Assembly (NCBI GenBank): GCA_017591395.1
Contig: WEDG01004054.1
Span: 1 to 64,000, forward strand
From: Schistocephalus solidus
Lineage: Eukaryota > Platyhelminthes > Cestoda > Diphyllobothriidea > Diphyllobothriidae
Direction: 5' to 3'
Length of the DNA: 64,000 nt
Shown here: positions 31,730 to 43,719 of the stretch, one piece after another
Position numbering within the stretch: the first letter of the stretch is position 1
How the letters are laid out: each line of letters opens with the position of its first letter
The notes under the pieces: generated by a model
The model's input: only the letters and a program-made list of their open reading frames with translations
Databases searched by the model: none
What the model was told of the DNA's origin: nothing
Program-made: the position numbers and the translations under genes

Positions 31730-32640
31730 GTTTCTTGCTATCCAGGAATTTTCCTACGTTATTTCAAGCTAGAGGTCAAAACAGTTTGCTTTTCTGCGCA
31801 TTACTATAAAGGAACATTAATATAAGCCGGAAAAATTGGAATATATCCTTTCGGAGAAAGGAAAATTTTGTTTTGTTTTCACGAAAATCAGGTGAAGGCA
31901 AGTTTGAGAGATTACATTGTTTTCGGAAAATGATGACATATTTCGTTTGAAAAATCAAGTTTTGCAAATTTATGACGTTTTGTTCAAAAAAACACTGTAA
32001 TAAACTTTTGTGAATATACTTTGTTTTACCACACCGATAGTTAGGACCTTAAACGCGCATATACAACAAAAAGCCATAAATTTCCTTACGATCGGTTCTT
32101 TATTTTTTTCATCAAATCCATCAGATTTCATGAGTTAGGCCACCTACTGTATGTGGTCTTGGGAAAAAATTTATACTGTGATGACTATCAGTTACATCAA
32201 TTGAGAAGCTTATTTTTTAATCTGCCGTATCGTCATCAGTAAAAAGGGAAAATTACATCACTTTCATGCAACCAGTTTCCGGCACACGAGCCAACATTAT
32301 GCACTTGACTTTGCGTCATGCTCCATAAAAAAATTCTTGGAACAAATGAATGTAAAGAAAAATAATTTTTAAACGTTACACTGTTTACGAGGTTTATTAA
32401 GCCCTTTATTTGCCTGGACAAGCGTTATTTGGTTTTTTTTAAAAATTACAGTCTATTCATTTAGAACAAACCACCCCCGTTTTCCATTTGTCCGCTTTTC
32501 GTAGGAAAAACTTCCCCAAATAGACTGTTTCGTACTTTTAATAATTATTTTACGTTTCCATTTACTTGGAGGCTGTTAATAATGTATTTTATATTCTGGT
32601 GGATGCCTACACACAGTCTTCAAATTAATTAGAAATTATA
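31730..32640. repeat. AT-rich dispersed repeat, copy 1
   Basis: Blocks such as AAAGGAACATTAATATAAGC, GAAAATCAGGTGAAG, TTTGCAAATTTATGACG and TAATAAACTTTTGTG recur in the same order at 43720-44060. A later block (AGTTAGGCCACCTACTGTA) resembles 49450-49475. Divergence is high. No conserved ORF is evident. Confidence 0.65.
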
Positions 32641-32659
32641 TGTAAAGTGAGGCATATTT

Positions 32660-33270
32660 ATTAAGCTAGGTGACCAAGCGCATACCACAACTAATAACCC
32701 ATCGGTTGCTGATAGAAGCGCACAGGCGAATACAAAGAGATAACTCGGAAGGAGACGATGCGATCGCTGGAACAAGAAAGTTATTAGCCTGACGTTTCTG
32801 ATTCCCACTCGAAGCCATCATCGGAGACAGTCGCAAGAGGGGACAGCCGCGTGAGGCGCGAGATGCTCGAGTCATGATTCTAAGGCCCACAGTCCATAAA
32901 AAGTGCAATTACCTCCCGTTCCCCTACTCTGTGCTTAGTCTTTAACTGGCCTAGGGGGAGGTTACTAACATTTCCAATGACAGCGAGCCAAATGGCCGAG
33001 TAATTATCACACCAACAGCCAGCACGGATGGTGAAATTACGGCAATTAGCCACCACATAAATTACGGCTCCCAGCTGTGATCGCGGAAGCTGCTAATTAG
33101 AGCACGTATGTGGTCGTGTGGCCACTACGCGCCATGAATACTGCTCTTTCCATGCCTCCACTACCTTATCTACGACCGTATGTGATGATGGGTTCGCGTG
33201 GGAATCCGAAACGTCAGGCCAACCAGCTTCTTGTTCCAGCGATCGGAACCCATCGGTTATTCTAGCATTC
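32660..33270. repeat. Inverted pair of a short dispersed repeat
   Basis: On the minus strand at 32690-32905 and the plus strand at 33120-33260 lies the same unit: GATGATGG, TTCG, GTGGGAATC, then GAAACGTCAGGC and CTTGTTCCAGCGATCG. Arms are separated by about 215 bp. A related passage occurs at 13052-13110 inside the foldback element. An 80-codon minus-strand frame over the left copy (32666-32908) has no recognised domain. Confidence 0.7.
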
Positions 33271-33419
33271 GCATGACCAAAAACAAACCTGCTACGGCGA
33301 TCAAGACAGAAGGTTTCGCCTTCCCAAGTCTCGTTACGTTAACGCCATACGAATGCGGAATTAAAACTGAAAAATGTCCCCTACATACTGCCTGGATCTA
33401 GCCACGTTAACTTGTACCA

Positions 33420-34561
33420 CGTTCGACTCGGAGCGTTTCTCAAGAAAATGATCCAATTACACCATTCTCCCCCCAATAGTTTTGCCAAAACCATTGCTGG
33501 AACCCGACAGTAATGCTTTTTGAGAAATAATGCGGGCTCACCGGAACAAAATTATCCATATGTAGACGTGTTTGTGAACTTGGTCGGCTCTCCTTTGTCG
33601 GATCGTTAATTGCAGTTAACTGAACAGAACCAGAAGTGACTTACCATGGCCTGTTTGTCGGCATCGGGCTGATCAATTTTCTCGTTCGCTGCAGTGACAC
33701 TTGGCAGGAGGTTTGTCGGGCAGTCTAGACGCATGCGCTATGAGTCACTCCCTCCATGGAGTAGACGGGGAAGGCGGTTGAGCCTCTACCGGTGTTAATT
33801 TTGCGTTGTGTCTGTGCGGCCCTCTTGTCCTGAACTTCGTGTACGTAATGAAGCAAGACAGGAAGGCCAAGATGGGGTTGGCACCTGAATACCACGCCTT
33901 CCATCTTTGAGTCGTCCGAGCCTTAGATATTAGCTTCCTGAAGATCTAAAGCATGGCCAGTTTCTCAAACGTGCGTTGCAAGCTGAGAGTTTGGGTCTGG
34001 ACTCCGACGTGCCGATTTACGAAATTTCCGCCCGGTTTCCACAACATTCAGTTTATTTTGTAGACAATTGCTGATGTTTCAGTGAATGACAGCGTGTCCT
34101 TAGGATGCATCAAGCGGTGATTAATTATTGCTTTGGGTCGGTGGGCTATGCCTAGTCTAGAAGAGCTTTTGAAGGTATAGTCGGTCAGGCATTTTATTTT
34201 CTGGCGTGCAGCAATGTGCTTCGGCTAATGAATAGTGTGGAAACAGCTGCCTTTGTGAGAAAGAAGTTGATCGCTCTCGAAGTGTAGTATTTAATATTAA
34301 CATTTGATAATAAGTAAATTATTTTACCCATAAGTACATAGTCACAAAAATAAATAAAAATACTAAGTTGATATATTATATACGCTCTACGAAAAAAAAA
34401 CCGCGAATAAGTGGGTCCACGAATACTAAACCGTGAACTGTATCTTCCAATGTGATCGCTGGTATAACTCTACACACAACTAATAATCTACACTCACCCG
34501 TACCAAAGTCAAAATCCAGAAGTTATAAGAACAGTGAACCACCATCTAACTGTGCGGAACA
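33420..34561. other. No gene recognised
   Basis: Only short frames without motifs on either strand. A local AT-rich patch lies at 34290-34400. Confidence 0.45.
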
Positions 34562-34567
34562 TTTATT
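34562..34567 (-). terminator. Candidate polyadenylation signal for the CYHR1-like gene
   Basis: TTTATT on the plus strand is AATAAA on the minus strand, about 260 bases past the stop codon of the gene at 34828. Confidence 0.4.
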
Positions 34568-34827
34568 TTAGGCAGGCCAAATGTTAAAGCTGATCATTTG
34601 GACGTTAACAGCTGACGAACAAATTCGTAGGGTATTCCCGTCTGTTTTTACAAGAAGCATTCTTTTCACCATGCTTCGGGCAAATAAACGTTAAAGTGTA
34701 CACGGAGGTAGCGGGGGAGGGGGCGGATGATGAAATAAAATACGAAGGCGAACACCAACGACTACCAACTGCCACCATCACCACCACCACCACTTCTCGC
34801 ATTTTCACGAGTCACCTGCTGACATGG

Positions 34828-36457
34828 TTAAAACTGCTCCGGCAAATCATCTTGCAGACGCCTGGCAATGCCGATTTCTACAGTCACCAAGCGACAGTCC
34901 TTCAGCTCCGCCAAGTTGCTCAGATAGCGCCAGCGCATTGGGTAGACCGCGAACGGTCCCGCCCTCTCCCCTCTTGTCGAAAATCGATAGCTTGAAATCA
35001 TTGGTCGAAAGCTTATGTGGGCTCCGGTTTCTCTAGACTCCAGCTGTAGCAGAATAAACGAATAAGCCTTCCTACTCACAGCCGGACTGTTCTCCTTCAC
35101 TAGACAGAAGGTCAGATCGCCAAAGTTTGCTGTTTGGGTTTCCCTCTGCAACGGTTGCTGCTGTTGCAGCTGCGGCGTCTGAAAGCTATTTGATTGGTTT
35201 TCACTGGGCCAGTGGTCTAGGTCTGGAGGAAAATTTGACGCGTTGTTCGGAGCCGGTGCGGTTTGAAAGGGGCGGGATCTGAACCATTCGGGATATGGAC
35301 GGTGCCTGGCAGCACCGAAGGTGCGGAGAGTCCTTCGCTGTCGCATGGCTAGATTGTGAGCAGACCTTTCTCTCGACTGGAAACCCGACCGCATCAGCGC
35401 CGACCTCTATCGCCTCTGAATGAGCATTATTCACCTGCTCGGTGGAGTCTGTGTTTCCCGCATTGGTAACGAAGGGATTGTCTTCAGTGGTGGTTCTCGA
35501 GGAAGGTTCACTTAGGGAGGGGTCAGTCGGCAACGCCTCGCCGACTTGGGGTTCCTCGAAATCAAACGAGAGTTCGAGGGTCCATCGAGACTGGTTGGCG
35601 TGGAACTGGTCACTCCGCATGACCATCTTACCTTGGTTGACGCGAAGGGGTGAAAGTGTGACTGATACCGTCTGTAGCTCATGACCTTCCAGGTGACGAA
35701 ACACTGTGGAAAAACATTGAAAAGTCTCCCGAAGGGATTGCTCTCTTTTTCGAAATCTGGACAGTACATTTTCTAGGTTCTCCTCTATGGGACGATCTAC
35801 CAGGATCTTTCTGACGAAGCATTCAGCATAATGTTGCCGATACTCATCGGCTTGGCCGCACCAAGGGCAACCGAGGGGCGCCAGTCCACAGGCCACTCGG
35901 CGTTTGGAGCAGTCGTTGAGCTTATGACCATGCAAATCCTTGTGTAGCATCGTGAGGTTACAGGCGGAACAGACGTCCGGTAGCTCAGAGAGAACCTTCT
36001 GCGCGATGAGGGCGCGCCGAGTGTCAGGATAGAGGTTGGCTCTGCAGGTTGGACACTGAGGATGTTCATCCTGTCGCAGTGTAAGGAAGCAGGTGTGACA
36101 GAGAAGGTGGCCGTTGGAGCACTCTTTCATGGAAAATTCACTGGAAAAGCAGGCACAACAGGAGATAACTTCCCGAATGGACTGCAGAACGGCAGCGTAG
36201 TCCTCGGTCGCACCGCAAGACGTCTCCCTAATTAACGGCAGTGAAGTCTCCTGGTTGACGGCTACTACCTCCTCTCCGAGGTCCAGATCCGTGTCAGCGG
36301 AACCCTGGTGTTCGTTCGTCCTCTCATTGACAACGACATTGAAGTCAGCGCGAGCTTCTTCCCGGGCGCTGTTATTGGTGGAGAGTGCTGACAGCAAAAG
36401 CGTGAATGCACTGTTGGCCTCAAATTCAGACAGCCTCTGGTCTGCGTCAGTGCCCAT
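34828..36457 (-). CDS. CYHR1: CYHR1/ZTRAF1-like RING and TRAF-type zinc-finger protein
   Basis: The 5' frame (35201-36457, 418 codons) has an acidic N-terminus and a C3HC4 RING: C100, C103, C113, H117, C120, C123, C135, C138. A SIAH/TRAF-like zinc module follows (C163, C166, C183, C190, C197, C200, H209, C213; the GCPWCG motif is typical of CYHR1), then a conserved beta-region (RSDQFHANQSRWTLELSF). The family C-terminal domain (NFGDLTFCLVKEN to DCRLVTVEIGIARRL, stop at 34828) is in another frame, open 34828-35394. The frames overlap between 35201 and 35394. Either a frameshift or a 28-base intron (35338-35365) joins them; the latter gives phase 0 and about 523 residues, with a disordered insert. 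Mammalian CYHR1 is roughly 310-360 residues. The role in tapeworm is unknown; the RING suggests ubiquitin-ligase or scaffold function. Confidence 0.82.
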
Positions 36458-37506
36458 TTCGGATGCGTCAGCGTGGGAGGGGTAGTGATGGGGCTAGACA
36501 CGCGTCAGGAACGCTCTGTGTGAATCTGAGGTCTCCTCTCTATAAGGTCTATCGATTGAAGCAGCCTAATCGATCTTCCACGACGCGCCACGTGGGAACG
36601 TGAAAAAAATTACCTTTTTAATAAGGACTAAATCATGACAGGCCACCACCCGGTTCCACAGAAAATAAGGCCTAGTTTCTGAAAATCCAGTCAACGAACA
36701 TGAAATTAGCCGTGGACGAACGAACTGTACTTCCTATTGAAGACCCAGGCGAGCTTGTTATGGGACGAGAGAGAAAGGGCAGAAATCGAAAAAAACTCGG
36801 TGACCTACGAAAGGCCGGTTAAGGGGTTGATTGAAAATTTTCTACTAGGGACCAATCTGATTTTAGTAGGCTCCCAAGTAAACTAGCATTTTGGACTGCG
36901 ACTCTAGTTTTTCGCCATTGGAAAAGGATTCAATTAGACTTAAATATATTTTGCGTGAGGAAAAACAATGTATAAGGCCTACCTGACATTCCACAAAAAA
37001 CCGTTGGATGATGGTCAGATTTAACTCAATCTGTCATGCTGGGGTTACTTGACGTACAACGCAGATGGTTTAGTGCATTGGGGAGTCGACTGTGAAGAAC
37101 ACTCACGTGGGGGAAGTTCATTGCTCCGCGTATGCCCTCCATACTGGGAATTCTAGAACAACACGTAGGATTCATAAAATCGATCAAGAACCGTCTCCAA
37201 AGCGACCTACGCCACAAAGAGACTCGTTTGCCTAATGCAACAAAAAACTAACAAAAGCGACCAGCGAATATCTTTTGGCAGTTTCAGAATCTTTCTAAAC
37301 TGCGTTTATTTTGCGAAATGGTCACCCTTGTTTAAGGTAAAATGGCGTCGAATGATAGACTGATCCTATACGTAAGCGAAATACAGTTGGGCAGGATGTT
37401 CGGTAGGGATGTCTTGTATGGCCGCCTACAAAGGATACGGGGAAAGGAATCGTCCACAATACATGTGGCTTTGCGCCAAATTCCAGGCATATTATGCTTA
37501 AAATTA
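36458..37506. other. Intergenic, upstream of the CYHR1-like gene
   Basis: No coding motif was recognised on either strand. It should contain the promoter of the minus-strand gene ending at 36457, but I see no distinct core element. Confidence 0.4.
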
Positions 37507-37620
37507 AGGGGTGGGTTAGGATTATGTTTAGGGTTAGGTTTAAGTTTGGGTTTAAGGTCAGAATTCGGGTTACCATCATGATTAAGCTAAGAGTTAAGGT
37601 TTTTATCGTGTTAACTGTAG
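37507..37620. repeat. Degenerate TTAGGG-like interstitial tract
   Basis: About 110 bases of imperfect repeats such as GTTAGG, TTTAGGGTTAGG, TTTAAG and GTTTAAGG. They resemble the TTAGGG telomere repeat in plus orientation but with many variants. Confidence 0.55.
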
Positions 37621-37835
37621 CGTTCAGGCTTAAGGTAAGGCTTTGAGTTAATTTTTATGTCGGAATATGTTAGCATGAAGACACGTGTTTTTACTGTTCC
37701 AGAGATTTATCTTAAGTTCACGTATTTTAAGCGGATGGGATGGTACCTTTACACTTGTCCTGTTTAGGCGGCCATACAAGGCATCCCTACCGGAAGTTTC
37801 GTTAAAGTGGTTATTATACACTTATTATCAATGCT

Positions 37836-37836
<1 letters not shown>

Positions 37837-37912
<76 letters not shown>
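37837..37912. repeat. (TAC)n microsatellite
   Basis: About 25 uninterrupted TAC units, followed by two further short ACT runs near 37930-37942. Confidence 0.97.
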
Positions 37913-37913
<1 letters not shown>

Positions 37914-38275
37914 GCCCTAAGGCTAATGATACTACTACTATGACTGCTGGCAGTTGTTGTATCTGACGCGGTTCACCGCGTGCACTCACAGCAAGGTGGC
38001 GCAGGGGCGGTGAATGGCACGTGAATTATAGTGAGAAGAAACTTAAAGTAAATAATACCGTTCTCACGAATTAACGACCGATATCGTACGAACCCTACGC
38101 AAGAGGAGCAGTAAGATTAACCAGTATATGCATAAAGTTGATATTCAACAGGTCCAATGACCTGACTGTCTAGCTGTCAAGCGATGTGGAGGTTGACATG
38201 CAGATTTGTTTGATCGTCACGATAAAACAAGCATTACAGCAAACGCAACGCGACGAGATTGTTAAAAATCAATTG

Positions 38276-38650
38276 GTTTGGTATCTCGGCGTAGACATGC
38301 GCTGTATCTACCGCACTCACCCCCTCCCACACCTGGGTGCAGTTGGCTGACGGGGCCAGGGACGCCCCCAAGTTTGCCGCCACACCTGGCTCGGATCCCA
38401 CGGAGTGGGAATGCCATTGAGACTGCAGTGTACGTGACCCGCATGATCTGGAAATGACGCCCCCGCGCGCGACGAGGCAATTTCCAAGGTCATGTATGCA
38501 CGACCAGACTACCTTCGCTCTGACTGTGGTCACCCTTCGGCCCATGGCATTCCAGCTTTGCCATATGCCCTGCCGTGTCTCCTAAGACTCCTCACTTGTA
38601 CTGTTTCCCGTTCTCAGTACACGTCTTGTTTACACCCAGTCTTCTAGGTT
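38276..38650 (-). repeat. SINE-like repeat copy
   Basis: On the minus strand it shares with 40490-40730 (+) a long block from GACGTGTACTGA through AAGGGTGACCA and GTGCATACATGACCTTG to GCGGGTCACGTACACTGCA. With 60130-60300 (+) it shares the distal block CACTCC.TGGGATCCGAG and GAGTGCGGTAGATACAG. It has no coding capacity. Confidence 0.7.
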
Positions 38651-38704
38651 GAATACATAACAGAGAGCGTACAAAGGAATGAGCCAGTGCAGTCTCTAGG
38701 TGAC

Positions 38705-40470
38705 AATGTTCAGACGGGCCCGTTCATAATATGTCATCAAGATATGCGCAAACTTGAGTTATGTCCTTCAAGAGGCTATCAATCAAGCATTGAAATAAAT
38801 ATGGAGCAGAACTTACTCCAAATGGGAGTCATTTGTATCGAAATAAACTTCGGTGCGTATTAATGGTTGTGGCACCTCGGGATTCGATATCTAGGGTGAA
38901 TTAGTTGTAAGCCTGCTTCAGGTCCAAAAGTGTGAATTTTTGGCCACCCGAGAGAGATGCGTACAGGTCCTCAATGCGTGGGAGAGGATAAGGATTTAGT
39001 TTATTTGCTGAGTTGATTGTCAGCTTGTAGTCGCCACAGATACGTACGGTAACGTCAGATTTAAGAACAGGGACTATTGGGGCCGCCCATTCCGAATACT
39101 GCACGGGCTCGACGATGTCCGCTTTCTGTAAGTGAGCCAAGTCCCCTTCGACCTTCGGTGTGACTGCATTAGAGACTGACCAAGCTTTAAAAAACCGAGG
39201 TATTATGATTTGAATTTCAATTTAACAAATGGGCAGCGGTAGTGTGTATTAGAATCATCGTGAAATTTTTTTATATGATTTCTCAACAGGGAATCTAGTA
39301 CCGGAGTAACACCAATCCGATGGACATAGGATAGCACAGAGGGCACGTATTTTATCCAGTTCCGTCCGAGGAGATTTGGTTGCTGGCTTCCTTTGACCAC
39401 ATGAACCGGCAAATACTGAAGTTCTCCATCCTGCTCAACTTCGGTCGTAAAAACCCCTCGAACTTCTACGTTTTGCCCAGTGTAACTACGGAAAGTAGAA
39501 CGAGCCGGAAGGAGATGGGGGACTTTCGGAAGAGAGTCCACATTGATGAAAGTAACAGCAGCACCAGTATCGATTTCAAACTTCACGGGATGATGATTGA
39601 CTGGAAGTGTAATAGTGTAGGGCGATTGTAGCGACGTGCTCGTTGAAAACGTTCGGAGTAACGCCTCACCGTCCCAGCTGGATTCGGGTAGGTGGCATGC
39701 TTGTAACTGTTCTTCCGTCTTTTGGAGAAGCAAACCCGTTCGGTGTGACTGATTTTCTTTCGAAACCGGCAAACTGTCTTCTGGTGTCTACAGTCTGACC
39801 ATCGGATGTGGTGCTGACCACAACGGTAGCAGGATGGTAGTTGTGTTGAAGGAACGGCAGTGTTCACCTGAGAGACAGCCAATTCAGGCTCGAATGATGA
39901 TAGCACTCCAGCGTTCGATGGATTCAGCTGCTTAAGGTTTTGCTGTAGGCGAATTCGATGACTGGCAATATCACAGGCCTTCTCCCACGACAAATCTCTC
40001 TTCTCTGATAACAGATATTCCCGCACTTTTTCATCGCGCAAGCCAACGAGCATTGCCTGCCTTGATCTCTTCATATCTGCAGTCCCGGATGGCGACTGTC
40101 AGATTCGTAATAAAATCACCAATGCATTGATTTTATTCCTGACGCATCTGAAAGAATCGATAGCGGCTCAGAAAGATGTTGTCTATTCCGCCTCACGCTG
40201 CCTCGAGCTTTGTGAATGCTGTTTGAAAATCGGTAACCTCGTGCAACTTAAGGGCGTCGAAGTAACGTTGTGCTCACTCTCCCAGATGGGTTGGGAGGAG
40301 TTTCACTTTACAGTTAACGCCTAGTGTACACGTGGGGAACAACATCGGAATCAGTTTAATATAATCGTCAAATGTCTTTCTCAATTGTAACCATGAGTCA
40401 TTTTCGGGTTTCGGAGCGTTTTTCGGCCAGATAGGTAACGGCGTAGGTAATAATGAAGCCACGTTCGTTG
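38705..40470 (-). mobile_element. Mag-like Ty3/Gypsy relic (gag, protease, first part of reverse transcriptase)
   Basis: On the minus strand, in order: gag, with MLVGLRDEKVREYLLSEK, a zinc knuckle CYRCGQHHIRWSDC (CX2CX4HX4C) and a second knuckle whose second Cys is replaced by Arg; protease at 39203-39772, with FEIDTGAAVTF (active-site DTG) and LLGRNWI; then reverse transcriptase at 38901-39140 (VRICGDYKLTIN, LPRIEDLYASLSGGQKFTLLDL). It continues, broken by a stop, to LPFGVSSAPYLFQ and AYLDDIL at about 38730. Homology ends just after YLDD. RNase H, integrase and LTRs are absent. Frameshifts separate the gag pieces. Confidence 0.8.
39203..39772 (-). pseudogene. Retropepsin domain of the Mag-like Gypsy
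   Basis: A 189-codon open frame with the aspartic-protease motif DTGAAVTFINVDS and the later LLGRNWI loop. The C-terminal 40 codons should lead into reverse transcriptase, but a frame break intervenes. It overlaps the end of the gag frame (39583-40074), as in a frameshifted gag-pol arrangement or through a mutation. Confidence 0.75.
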
Positions 40471-40489
40471 AGCTGCGTGGCCAATGTTA

Positions 40490-40730
40490 TGTTTCCAACA
40501 CAGGAGGCTGGTTGTAAACCAGACGTGTACTGAGGACGGGAAACAGCACAAGTGAGGAGTCTTAGGGGGCACAGTAGCGTATATGGCAAAGCGGGAATGT
40601 CATGGGCTGAAGGGTGACCAGTCAGAACAAAGGTGGTCTGGCCGTGCATACATGACCTTGAAAGTTGCCTTGACGCGCGGGGGCGTCATGTCCAGACCAT
40701 GCGGGTCACGTACACTGCATCCCTCCACCA
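40490..40730 (+). repeat. SINE-like repeat copy, inverted relative to 38276-38650
   Basis: It matches the reverse complement of 38410-38650 over more than 200 bases with scattered differences. Together the two copies flank the Mag-like Gypsy relic as inverted repeats. Confidence 0.75.
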
Positions 40731-40984
40731 TAAAGTGGACAATATCGGGCAGAGAGCAGGGGGAGATGCAGAAAAGGGAATGAGGGTTAGCTAATAAATG
40801 TTCTAATAGGTTTCGTCCTGAACTCGTTGGAAGGATTTGCAGATTCGGGTCGATGTCCTCAAGGCGGTGTGCGGAGTCACTGGTTCAACTGGAGAGTTTT
40901 CGTTGAGGGACACGCATTGCGTGTTGTTGAGCGTGGTCGTGTGTGATGTAGGTGCTGGTGAGGGGAAGATCAGTGATGTGATAT

Positions 40985-42640
40985 AGTCGATGGTGTTCTA
41001 CCGCAGATGCTCATAGATGCGCAGGTGACCGACTAGACGTGCGTGTTCATGTGGGATATGGAGACGGGTATGGCGAGTGTATGTGATGCTCCAGGCACTG
41101 GTTCGCCAGTCTCGGTGCGATGGATTCGCAAGTGACTGACCACGTATATATGTGAGGTGAATGTGTGATCGCAATGAGGACAGGTTGGGATCGAGTCCAT
41201 ATTGCTGATGGGGAGGAGGGACGGTGGTGGTGAAGTTAGCAGTTGATGAGACGTCGGTGTGGGTGTGGAGCGTCACCGTTATCGACGCGGGGGTTGTGGC
41301 AGGAAGGATACCACAGGCGGTCGAGGGTGGCAGGGCGTCGGGAGCATGATCACCGACGGTGGGGGGGGGGGGGGGAATGGAATAAGAGATTCGATGAGCA
41401 ACCCCATCGTCAATTTTTGTGTTGCGTGACAGTGTGATTCCTAGATAGGCGACGTTGTCGATGATTTTAAATTGGATACCTTTGACATTGATTCAGGGAG
41501 TGTTGTATTCCGCTCTCAGGGGTAGTTGGTGCATAACCAATGATTTGGCCGTCCGTATTTGACGCAGCAGGCGGCGAAGGGGTCTATGCTATTTTGCACA
41601 TCCTCTTCCATCGCGGTACTGAATGCACGATCGTCTGCGAAGTGCAGGTCGTGGACTGTAGTCGTTGGGGCCCGCATGCGCCAGACACCCATGCAGATGA
41701 TGCGTATCCCAGGGCGCTCCTCACGATAGGCATCCATCAGCAGGACAGATAACATGAGCCCTGCTTGGCTCCATTGGTCACTGCAATGCTTCAAAAATTG
41801 ACTCGTTGTCAGTGATGCGAGGCATCAGATAACGCGCTATGAGCGTGAATCAATCAGATCAGTTAAATTTCTGCATGATATACCCTAGTGCACAAATGTA
41901 GTAAGGTGATGGTTTCGGATTTCCTGGCATTTCTCTCGCAGCTGGCGAGCGGCGAAGATCTTCCGCGGTAACGTCGGAAGTAACATTGCCATTCTAGGAG
42001 CAGTTTTTTTTCTAAATGGCTGTTATAAAGATTAATAATTATATGAACGAAGTTCTTCCCGGTGATATTGAGCAGTGCAATGCCTCTATGGTTATCACAT
42101 ACTTTGCAGTACCTGTGCACTTGTTGAGATAGACGCTGCTAGCGTCCTTGAAACCCCGAGAAGCTTGTTCTTGGCGCCACATTTCCTGGTTTAATGTTGT
42201 AAGTTTCACCATCAGGTGGGGATCATCCTGCTTTTAGACGTTGGCCGGGATCGCGTCAAATCTCGGTGACTTCGAGCTGGAATTTTTTTGAACAGCCCGA
42301 ATTGTTTCGGATAATGAAGACGGGAGACCCAGGTCATTATTCGTTTCACCGTGGGAAAGGCGGTCCATGGCAGCCCCGGAGATCGTGGATGGGTGGTAAA
42401 GGACACTTCTGAAGTGCTCTGCCGTGCGCTTCAGGATTTGCGATTTCCCTGTTAGAAGTGCTGTGCCATCGGCACTGAGAAGCAGTGTGGTTCCGTTGAT
42501 GAAGAGGCCAGGAATTACCTCGATGGAATGGACGAAGTTACCCATTTCGTTGTGGTCCGCATAACCTTGCGGGACACCCAGGCGTCCTGCACTTCCCGCA
42601 GCCGTTGTTGTACAAGGCTGTGGCATCCAAATGTATGCAT
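40985..42640 (-). mobile_element. Zinc-finger LINE, copy 'E', 5'-truncated
   Basis: Minus-strand frames parallel the LINE at 55694-59590: the linker (ILKRTAEHFRSVLYHPS, 42234-42626), CDNHRGIALLN (41863-42120), and motif C as LHFADDRAFSTAMEEDVQ (41516-41794). A diverged zinc-finger tail follows at 40998-41276 (VGHLR and H-x-R-x-H remnants). The endonuclease and first half of the ORF are missing. A G15 homopolymer at 41361-41375 lies in the linker before the fingers. Frame breaks are frequent. Confidence 0.8.
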
Positions 42641-43590
42641 TTAAGTCTTGAAGACCGAACTCCAGGTTTCCAATAGAGCACCTAGTATGAGAATAGTTGT
42701 GTACTTACTTACGGGTACCTTTTACGGCTGCGATCACGCCTGATCTACCTGGCCTCGATTATATCACGTATTGTGCATTTCCATGAGTGACAATCCACGA
42801 CAGCAGCCCGGACAGCTCAATCCATCTTCTTTGCCAACGGAGGAGGCCGAATACCAAATGTCCAAGAACAAATTCCATGTCCTGACGAAGTACATCGAGC
42901 CAGGTTTTGAGCTAACCCCCGCTTCGACGTCTCCAATTGGGTAGCGGTGACGGATCAAGGGCAGTGACATCGAGCTCGTGAGGTTGGCGACAAAGAATGT
43001 GCCCAAACCACCTCAGTTTTCACTCATGGATGACTTGGAATATCCCTACGATGTTGTCTAAGCGAGTGTGGACTGTCTAATTTGAGACGACGTCAGTGTA
43101 CTTTACTCAAAGAATGGTCCTCAAGCAGTAGTAGCTCGGCGGGATTCAAAGACGCGCCAGTGTCAACGCGTTTCGAGTACTCCGTATGCGACAGTGGCAG
43201 TGTCCCGCCCCTAGAATAGGCGGCGTTGCTGAGTCAAAAAAAGCCACACCTGAGCCAGAGACTTTAGGTAATAGTAGCCATTTGGCTTCAGCTTAACCCA
43301 AATATGGCACACGTTAGGTGGGGAGGGAAAAGGATGTCGTCACTCTAATGCAGCGACCGCACAGTAATATCAGACCCGTTCTTAAGACACCAGGAGGTGT
43401 AAAAATGCGAGACGTCGAATAAAGGCAGATTTCCCTTCTCAGCATAGACGTTCAACAGCTCCTCCTCCTCCTCCTGACGGCGCTTGCTCAGTTCTGATGG
43501 AGATCCAAGATGACATAGATCCTTCGCAAAGGATCTTATATGTACAGTAGGAGATGTAACTCGTGCACTGTGTGATCGAAATTTCAGTGA
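42641..43590. other. No gene recognised
   Basis: Short frames only; one of 80 codons at 42764-43006 (-) has no motif. A (CTC)n run of about five units sits near 43460. Confidence 0.4.
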
Positions 43591-43719
43591 GTAGTTCAGC
43601 GTACATTTGGGCTGCTTATTTTGGTTTGTTGAGTGGACTTGAGACCCAGAAAGCCTTTTATTAAAGAAAACTGCATTTTCAAACCTGTAAAATGAAAACA
43701 GGTAGGATTTGGGAAATCG

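Noticed and set aside
35442..36485. Plus-strand frames opposite the CYHR1-like gene
   Set aside because: They are antisense shadows of a well-supported coding frame and lack any domain.
37837..37912. Poly-Thr protein from the TAC array
   Set aside because: It is a microsatellite translated in one frame with no surrounding gene evidence.
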